Position numbers and translations under genes: made by a program. Under the pieces are notes generated by a model that was not told the origin of the DNA, searched no databases, and saw only the letters and a program-made list of their open reading frames with translations. Shown piece after piece: positions 58,683 through 64,000 of a stretch of 64,000 bases of DNA (within the stretch, counting starts at the first letter, position 1; every line of letters begins with the position of its first letter). Origin of the DNA: Hafnia psychrotolerans (GTDB taxonomy: Bacteria > Pseudomonadota > Gammaproteobacteria > Enterobacterales > Enterobacteriaceae); the NCBI RefSeq assembly GCF_014639435.1, contig NZ_BMFZ01000002.1, positions 62,001 through 126,000 of the forward strand, given 5' to 3'.

Positions 58683-60068
58683 TCAGACAGGTTTTACGCC
58701 AGCGGCTAATAGGGCTTGTTCAAATTTATCCAGGAAAATACCCAATTCATCATTGGTGATCAGCAAGGACGGCAGTAAACGTAGAACGCAACCGTTACGG
58801 CCACCGCGTTCCAGAATCAGCCCAGCTTCAAAACATTTTTTCTGCAGCAGTGCGGACAGATAACCGTCAGCCGGGTAGCAGCCCATGTGATCCTGCGCTT
58901 CGTTAGGTTTAACAATCTCAATGCCGATCATTAGGCCCAGACCGCGCACATTACCGATGACCGGATAACGTTTTTGCAGATCGGCCAGTTTATCTTTCAG
59001 CCACTCACCCTGAGCAGCCACTTTATCCGCAATGTTGTGTTCTTTAAGATGCTGCAGGGTTGTCAGGCCAGTGGCCATTGCCAGTTGGTTACCCCGGAAA
59101 GTCCCGGTATGGTGACCCGGTGACCAGGCGTCAAACTCTTTCTTGATGCCGAGAACAGCCAGTGGCAAACCGCCGCCGACGGCTTTGGACATCACGATAA
59201 TATCCGGTTCGATTCCCGCGTGTTCGAAGGCAAACAGTTTGCCGGTGCGGCAGAAGCCAGCCTGAACTTCGTCAATAATCAGCAGAATGCCGTGTTCCTG
59301 AGTGACTTTACGGATGCGCTGTAACCACTCGGCCGGTGCCGGGTTAACGCCACCTTCACCCTGAACCGCTTCAAGAATGACCGCCGCAGGCTTACGCACG
59401 CCACTTTCGACGTCATTGATCAGGTTTTCGAAGTAATAGGTCAATGCCTTCACGCCCGCGTCACCGCCAATGCCCAATGGGCAGCGGTATAGATGTGGGT
59501 AAGGCATAAACTGCACTTCAGGCATCATTCCGTTGACCGCTTCTTTCGGTGACAGGTTGCCCGTGACCGCAAGCGCACCATGCGTCATACCGTGGTAGCC
59601 GCCGGAAAAACTGATCACACCAGAACGACCGGTATACTTCTTGGCCAGTTTCAGTGCAGCTTCCACCGCATCGGCACCGGTTGGTCCGGTAAACTGCAGA
59701 CAGTACTCTTGGCCCTGTCCCGGTAATAAAGAGAGCAGATATTCAGAAAACTGATCTTTCAACGGCGTTGTCAGATCCAGTGTATGTAACGGCAAGCCGC
59801 TGGTAATGACATTTTGGATGCTTTGCAGCACATCAGGATGGTTGTGTCCCAAAGCCAAAGTTCCCGCGCCAGCCAGGCAATCAAGATATTGATTATTCTC
59901 AACATCAGTGATCCAGACGCCATGGGCTTGCGCAATGGCTAACGGCAATTTACGGGGATAACTCCTAACATTCGATTCAAATTTAGCCTGTCTGGCTAAA
60001 TAGGTTTCATTGTTTTCATTAAATGAATTCGCACCAAAATTATCAATACGGACTTTATCCGTCATCAT
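58683..60068 (-). CDS. dat: diaminobutyrate--2-oxoglutarate aminotransferase
   Basis: The 461-residue class-III aminotransferase: PLP-lysine K295 in [14 protein letters not shown], plus [57 protein letters not shown] and [15 protein letters not shown]. It makes L-2,4-diaminobutyrate from aspartate-semialdehyde with glutamate as amino donor. It forms an operon with ddc for 1,3-diaminopropane. AGGAG precedes two tandem ATG codons; either (60068 or 60065) may be used. Confidence 0.94.
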   Translation of the reverse strand: MMTDKVRIDNFGANSFNENNETYLARQAKFESNVRSYPRKLPLAIAQAHGVWITDVENNQYLDCLAGAGTLALGHNHPDVLQSIQNVITSGLPLHTLDLTTPLKDQFSEYLLSLLPGQGQEYCLQFTGPTGADAVEAALKLAKKYTGRSGVISFSGGYHGMTHGALAVTGNLSPKEAVNGMMPEVQFMPYPHLYRCPLGIGGDAGVKALTYYFENLINDVESGVRKPAAVILEAVQGEGGVNPAPAEWLQRIRKVTQEHGILLIIDEVQAGFCRTGKLFAFEHAGIEPDIIVMSKAVGGGLPLAVLGIKKEFDAWSPGHHTGTFRGNQLAMATGLTTLQHLKEHNIADKVAAQGEWLKDKLADLQKRYPVIGNVRGLGLMIGIEIVKPNEAQDHMGCYPADGYLSALLQKKCFEAGLILERGGRNGCVLRLLPSLLITNDELGIFLDKFEQALLAAGVKPV

Positions 60069-60428
60069 ATCTCTCCTACAACTGGGTTATCACTAACACC
60101 AAAGTTGAATAAATGAGTAAAAAAATAACCACTATGAATAAATCGCGGCCAATATATGGCTTTTTCAGCCTGTTCTCAATAATTTATTGTGAAGAAATCT
60201 GTTTGTTATTTTTTTATACAAATCAATGTAATGGCGACATATTGACCGTTCATCCTGTCATAAGCATATTACGTGGTCATTAATACGGCATAAAACGCAG
60301 GATATTTTCTATACAAATGGGTCAGATTTAGATTTCTTTGCGCTCTCCCCCATCTTCAGAGATACTGGGTTAATAGACAGTCTGTTTAAAAAAACAGGCG
60401 TTTTCTTAACATCTCAATGAGGGATATC
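60069..60428. other. AT-rich regulatory gap upstream of dat
   Basis: About 360 bases between the divergent dat and DUF2461 genes. No gene is seen. A short CTGTTT/AAACAG hairpin lies at 60382-60397, before the rightward gene. Promoters are presumed here, but none is clear enough to mark. Confidence 0.5.
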
Positions 60429-61124
60429 ATGGGTGAATTTTCCGGTTTTACTCAACCTGGCCTGACCTTTTTGCAGCAGCTTAGTCAAAATAACAATAAG
60501 GAGTGGTTTGAAGAACACCGCGATATCTACCAGCAGCAACTGCTCAAGCCCGTGCGCAATTTGGTGACGGATTTAAGTCAGGACATGCAGGTGATTGATG
60601 ACCTGTTTGAACTGCGTCCTGCGATAGGAAAAACCATCTCCAGAATGCACCGAGATACTCGTTTCTCCCGCGACAAGTCGATTTATCGCAGCAATATCTG
60701 GATCACATTTAAACGTTCACGCAAGAACTGGACCGACGCGCCGACCTACTTTTTCGAATTTGGACAGGATTGGTGGCGTTACGGGCTGGGCTATTACAGC
60801 GCTTCCAAAACGACCATGGATCTGTTTCGCCAGCAACTGCTGCATGATCCTTCGGCTTTCCTAACCATGGCGAAGTGCATCGAGCCCAATTTCACCCTTG
60901 AAGGTGAAAGCTATAAACGCCCACTGATTAAAGATCAATGCCCGGAACTGGCGACCTGGTACAACAAAAAATCCTTCGCGCTCATCAGCACCCATAGGGA
61001 CATGGACACGATTTTCTCTGACAGACTGACGGGCATATTGAGCAAAGATTTTCAGCGTATCGCTCCGCTCTATCACATGCTGATGAAGATCGAAGGTATG
61101 AAGAGAAACCAGCTCACGGGTTGA
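60429..61124 (+). CDS. DUF2461 (TIGR02453) family protein
   Basis: About 231 residues: MGEFSGFTQPGLTFLQQLSQNNNKEWFEEHRDIYQQQ with the FLxxLxxNNNREWFxxHRxxY signature, and RMHRDTRFSRDKSIYRSNIWITF, which is the family hallmark. Function unknown. ATG 60429 is favoured because GAGGG lies six bases upstream; an ATG at 60417 has no ribosome-binding site. Confidence 0.88.
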   Translation: MGEFSGFTQPGLTFLQQLSQNNNKEWFEEHRDIYQQQLLKPVRNLVTDLSQDMQVIDDLFELRPAIGKTISRMHRDTRFSRDKSIYRSNIWITFKRSRKNWTDAPTYFFEFGQDWWRYGLGYYSASKTTMDLFRQQLLHDPSAFLTMAKCIEPNFTLEGESYKRPLIKDQCPELATWYNKKSFALISTHRDMDTIFSDRLTGILSKDFQRIAPLYHMLMKIEGMKRNQLTG

Positions 61125-61216
61125 CAGCGCAAGGTTGCAATAAAGGCCATAACGTCGGGCTGGCTATTGGGACTGCATCGCGTCCTGCTCAGGTTGGTGT
61201 AAAACACCGGTCATGT

Positions 61217-62719
61217 TTAGGCGATTATTTGGGCCAGCGTTTTTATCCCTGCCACCAGTTCTGACGGTGAATGTGCTGCAAAACCTAACAAGATGGCCTG
61301 GTCTGTGGGCCTTGTTTGACAGTAGCGAGAAAGAGGTTGCGCGCCTAAACCCACTTGACGACATTTATCTATAATGTCCTGTTCATTAAGACTGTCCGAT
61401 AACCAACAAACAATATGAATCCCTGAGTCCGTTGGTTCAACCCTAATACTTGCCGGGAGATAGCACTGTATCGCTTCAATCACCACGCGTTGACGTTCAT
61501 AGCACGCTTTTCGGACCCGCCTGACATGACGTGCGTAATGCCCTTCAGAAATGAAGGCAGCAAGCGTGGCCTGTTCTAAATAAGAGGTCCGTGTATCCGC
61601 ATAATATTTAGCGACTTTAAATGACTCAATGAGTTTATTCGGTATAACGAGAAAGCCTAAGCGAAATTCGGGAAACATCATTTTCGAGAAAGACCCAGCA
61701 TAAATCACTCGGTGTTGTGTATCTAACCCCTGAAGCGCCTGTATCGGTGGCGCGGTATATCTGAACTCACTATTATAGTCATCTTCAAAAATCCAGGTCT
61801 TATTTTCAGCAGCCCAATCAAGTAAAGCCATCCGCCTTGATAAGCTCAATGTTCCTCCAAGAGGGAATTGATGGGACGGTGAGGTGAATATCATTTTTGC
61901 ATTTGGCCAATGTTTGATGCCGTAGGCAATATCCATACCGAACTTATCACTGATCACAGGGCAAATTTTTGCCCCCATAGCAGTAAAGACACCTAACGCA
62001 CCATCATAACCGGGTTCATCTAACCAAACCTCATCATCTTTTTGCAACAGAACTTGTGCTGCAAGATTCATTGCCTGCTGCGTTCCATTAACAATAACTA
62101 TTTGTTTTTCATTACAATTTAAACCTCGCGTGGTTCGAACATAGTCAGCAATTGCCAACCTTAGTGGTCGAAACCCTAAAGGTTCATTTAGTTTCCAGTC
62201 CTGATCACGAAACTGACGCCAGATTCGACCTAACAGGCGTCCCCAAAGCTCATGTGGAAATAAATCAGTGCAACCTACGCCAATATTGAATGTCAGATTA
62301 TGCCCTTTGTAAGGCGAGGATTTACGCCAGTTTGAGAGCATTACCTTCATATTCGGATTGATATTAAGATCTGCATTTTTATCATCAACATGGTGTTGAT
62401 GCGGTATAGGCCGTATATGAATCATTTCATCAGGAATAATGGCTGAGACATAGGTTCCCGACCCTTTTTTTGTCATGAGATAGCCTTCATCAACCAAACG
62501 TTCGAAACCCGATATGACAGAGTTTCTGGAAATTGACATCATTTCAGAAAAGGTTCTGCTGGAAGGGAGTTTCGTTCCTGATTTCAGTTGACCATTCAGT
62601 ATCAGTTCTTTTAGAACCTGATGGAACTGCTCTTTAATCTTTCCTTTTTTCAGCAATAAGCCTGGAAAGCTGGCACCGTTCTTTTTTATCACTAAAGTGG
62701 ATCCATAAAAATCAAACAA
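61217..62719 (-). CDS. MocR-family (GntR-HTH/aminotransferase) regulator
   Basis: The 500-residue protein has a GntR winged helix (about 20-95; LPSSRTFSEMMSISRNSVISGFERLVDEGYL) and an aminotransferase domain (about 140-495) with PLP-lysine K346 in IYAGSFSKMMFPEFRLGF and WIFEDDYNSEFRY. It resembles PdxR-type regulators, but no pdx gene is adjacent, so the ligand and targets are open. It is divergent from a GNAT acetyltransferase, the likely regulated gene. Confidence 0.87.
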   Translation of the reverse strand: MFDFYGSTLVIKKNGASFPGLLLKKGKIKEQFHQVLKELILNGQLKSGTKLPSSRTFSEMMSISRNSVISGFERLVDEGYLMTKKGSGTYVSAIIPDEMIHIRPIPHQHHVDDKNADLNINPNMKVMLSNWRKSSPYKGHNLTFNIGVGCTDLFPHELWGRLLGRIWRQFRDQDWKLNEPLGFRPLRLAIADYVRTTRGLNCNEKQIVIVNGTQQAMNLAAQVLLQKDDEVWLDEPGYDGALGVFTAMGAKICPVISDKFGMDIAYGIKHWPNAKMIFTSPSHQFPLGGTLSLSRRMALLDWAAENKTWIFEDDYNSEFRYTAPPIQALQGLDTQHRVIYAGSFSKMMFPEFRLGFLVIPNKLIESFKVAKYYADTRTSYLEQATLAAFISEGHYARHVRRVRKACYERQRVVIEAIQCYLPASIRVEPTDSGIHIVCWLSDSLNEQDIIDKCRQVGLGAQPLSRYCQTRPTDQAILLGFAAHSPSELVAGIKTLAQIIA

Positions 62720-62805
62720 AGTGTCCCTTATGCTAACCCACCTTAAGGGCTATGATCCAACTACAAAACGATTTTATCTTTTACTCGTCAATATAATAGG
62801 TTGAT

Positions 62806-63264
62806 ATGATTAATAAAAAACTCACTATCTCAGTAACCCCGATACAAGAAGATGATTACTCAGCGTGGCTGCCCTACTGGTTAAGTTACCAGCAATTTTA
62901 TCACGTTGAATTGCCAGAAAAGACAACGTTAGAAACATGGAAACGCTTCTTGAATACAGATATCCCCCTATATTGTGCAGTTGCCAGAGAAGGCCAGGTC
63001 ATTGTTGGCTTCGTGCACTATGTTTTTCACGGCTCAACCTGGGGCATAAATGATTTTTGTTATTTAGAAGACTTGTTTGTTGATCCAAAAATAAGAGGGA
63101 AGCATGTTGGGAAATATCTGATTGAATATGTTCAACTGCAGGCACAAGAGCGTCAATGTGCTCGATTATACTGGCATACTCAGGAAAGCAACCTGACCGC
63201 TCAGAGACTCTACAACTGGATCGCAGAGAAACCCGGCGTCATTGAATATAGGATGTCACTCTGA
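62806..63264 (+). CDS. GNAT-family N-acetyltransferase
   Basis: The 152-residue protein: LEDLFVDPKIRGKHVGKYLIEYV carries the acetyl-CoA-binding R-G-K-H-V-G loop of GNAT motif A, with YWHTQESNLTAQRLYNWI as motif B and ending EYRMSL. It could acetylate a small amine or a compound such as a spermidine-type or antibiotic substrate. Substrate not readable. It is divergent from the MocR regulator gene, 86 bases apart. Confidence 0.86.
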   Translation: MINKKLTISVTPIQEDDYSAWLPYWLSYQQFYHVELPEKTTLETWKRFLNTDIPLYCAVAREGQVIVGFVHYVFHGSTWGINDFCYLEDLFVDPKIRGKHVGKYLIEYVQLQAQERQCARLYWHTQESNLTAQRLYNWIAEKPGVIEYRMSL

Positions 63265-63360
63265 ATAGCTGTTGCTGAAAATTATTCTTCACGTCATTCT
63301 TTGCAAATACAAATCTCCAGCCGGAGTTTACGTCACCATTACAAAAATAAGCATAAAAAC

Positions 63361-63392
63361 GAGGTATGTTTTTTCCGCATGCCTCATTTTTT
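63361..63392 (+). terminator. terminator after the GNAT gene
   Basis: GAGGTATG (63361-63368) pairs with CATGCCTC (63378-63385, one G-U), followed by ATTTTTT. It is the only clear structure in the 63265-63557 gap, which is otherwise AT-rich promoter DNA of the next gene. Confidence 0.75.
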
Positions 63393-63557
63393 CCATTTCA
63401 TTTATCAGTCAACACGCCTCTTAATTAAATAATATTCACATCGGATTAATCATAGATAAAATAATTTAATCAACGGGTGATTTATCTTCAGAAAACTAAT
63501 ATTGACAGCCATAAAAATGATGCTATATTTTTTTATTTTTACTAAAAGGATGAAGTA

Positions 63558-64000
63558 ATGAAAAGGTTATTAATCACCTCTGCGTTAGTTGCCACTATTG
63601 GTTTTAGCTCTTTTGCACAAGCAGATAATCACACCGTTTCTTTAGGCTATGCTTATGGAAAAGCAGACGATGTCAAGCTAAAAGGTGTTGATGTTAAATA
63701 CCGTTATGAATGGGATAGCCCAGTCAGCGTGATTGCCTCTTTCACCTATATGAAAGATAACATAAGTGATAGCATGGTTAATGGGTTTGAGGCTAATGGC
63801 TATATTGATCAGTCAGTAGATGTGAAATATTACTCACTGGCAGCGGGCCCAGCTTACCGTATCAATGATTATATTAGTGCTTATGCTTTGGTTGGTGTAA
63901 GCCATAGTAAAATAGATAGCAATCTATATTATAGTGGCAATAACTACCGGGAAAACGATAATACCAGCTCTACCAATCTGTCTTACAGTGCGGGTGTGCA
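63558..64000 (+). CDS. OmpX/Ail/Lom-family outer-membrane protein (partial, runs off right edge)
   Basis: ATG 63558 follows AAAGGA. The frame is open to the window end (147 codons). A signal peptide MKRLLITSALVATIGFSSFAQA precedes a mature start like DNHTVSLGYAYGKADD. Alternating strands follow (VKGVDVKYRYEWDS-like GVDVKYRYEWDSP, VKYYSLAAGPAYRIND, YISAYALVGVSHSK), characteristic of the eight-stranded OmpX/Ail barrel. Members mediate adhesion or serum resistance in some species and the role here is open. The C-terminal strands are beyond the window. Confidence 0.86.
   Translation, partial: MKRLLITSALVATIGFSSFAQADNHTVSLGYAYGKADDVKLKGVDVKYRYEWDSPVSVIASFTYMKDNISDSMVNGFEANGYIDQSVDVKYYSLAAGPAYRINDYISAYALVGVSHSKIDSNLYYSGNNYRENDNTSSTNLSYSAGV

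Overview
The window looks like a chromosomal segment of a member of Enterobacterales. Protein sequences and gene order match the enterobacterial core: yeeZ, the hisL-GDCBHAFI operon, gnd, an O-antigen locus, a GalU/GalF-family gene, yegH, asmA-dcd-udk, mrp (apbC) and metG. Rarer genes (dat-ddc, an OprB-type porin in a bgl operon, a second ClpP) fit a Yersiniaceae/Hafniaceae-type genus such as Rahnella, Serratia or relatives. The genus cannot be fixed from sequence reading alone. No rRNA, tRNA, IS element, prophage or CRISPR array was seen.

Left part (1-9.8 kb): the start of yeeZ (minus strand, cut by the window edge), then the histidine operon with a leader peptide of six consecutive His codons and a classical attenuator. 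Seven structural genes are intact and tightly packed. hisD is broken by two deletions, one frameshifting and one in-frame, and the second removes the catalytic residues. If the sequence is correct, the strain should need histidine. gnd follows convergently beyond a bidirectional terminator.

O-antigen locus (10.1-28.2 kb): rmlB-rmlA run rightward. They converge on a leftward ten-gene operon, manC-manB-wzm-wzt-wbdD-wbdA-gmd-rmd-wbdC-wbdB (the wbd names indicate likeness). It starts behind a clear JUMPstart/ops element for RfaH antitermination. ManC/ManB make GDP-mannose and Gmd/Rmd convert it to GDP-D-rhamnose. GT4 transferases build the chain, the WbdD-like methyltransferase/kinase caps it, and Wzm/Wzt with a C-terminal glycan-binding domain exports it. 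The system resembles E. coli O8/O9a combined with the D-rhamnose branch of Pseudomonas A-band. The WbdD-like protein has three 12-residue tandem repeats in its coiled-coil region, the part known to set O-chain length in the E. coli homologue. The central genes are visibly AT-rich, as expected of an exchanged cassette. A GalU-type uridylyltransferase closes the locus.

Conserved block (28.6-37.1 kb): yegH; udk-dcd-asmA and mrp on the minus strand; metG on the plus strand.

Accessory right part (37.1-64 kb): a DUF1127 gene divergent from a YjiR-like MocR regulator; an uncharacterised membrane-protein pair; ansP; an aryl-beta-glucoside operon (bglF-bglB-porin-bglG) with a BglG-type antiterminator/terminator leader and the regulator gene last; an MFS exporter divergent from a GlxA-type AraC regulator; a NupC-family transporter behind a consensus PurR box; a DUF1345 protein; an ArsR-SRPBCC-ClpP2 cluster; a VOC protein; a TetR/aldo-keto reductase pair sharing a palindromic operator; ddc and dat for 1,3-diaminopropane; a DUF2461 protein; a second MocR regulator divergent from a GNAT acetyltransferase; and the start of an OmpX/Ail-family outer-membrane protein cut by the right edge.
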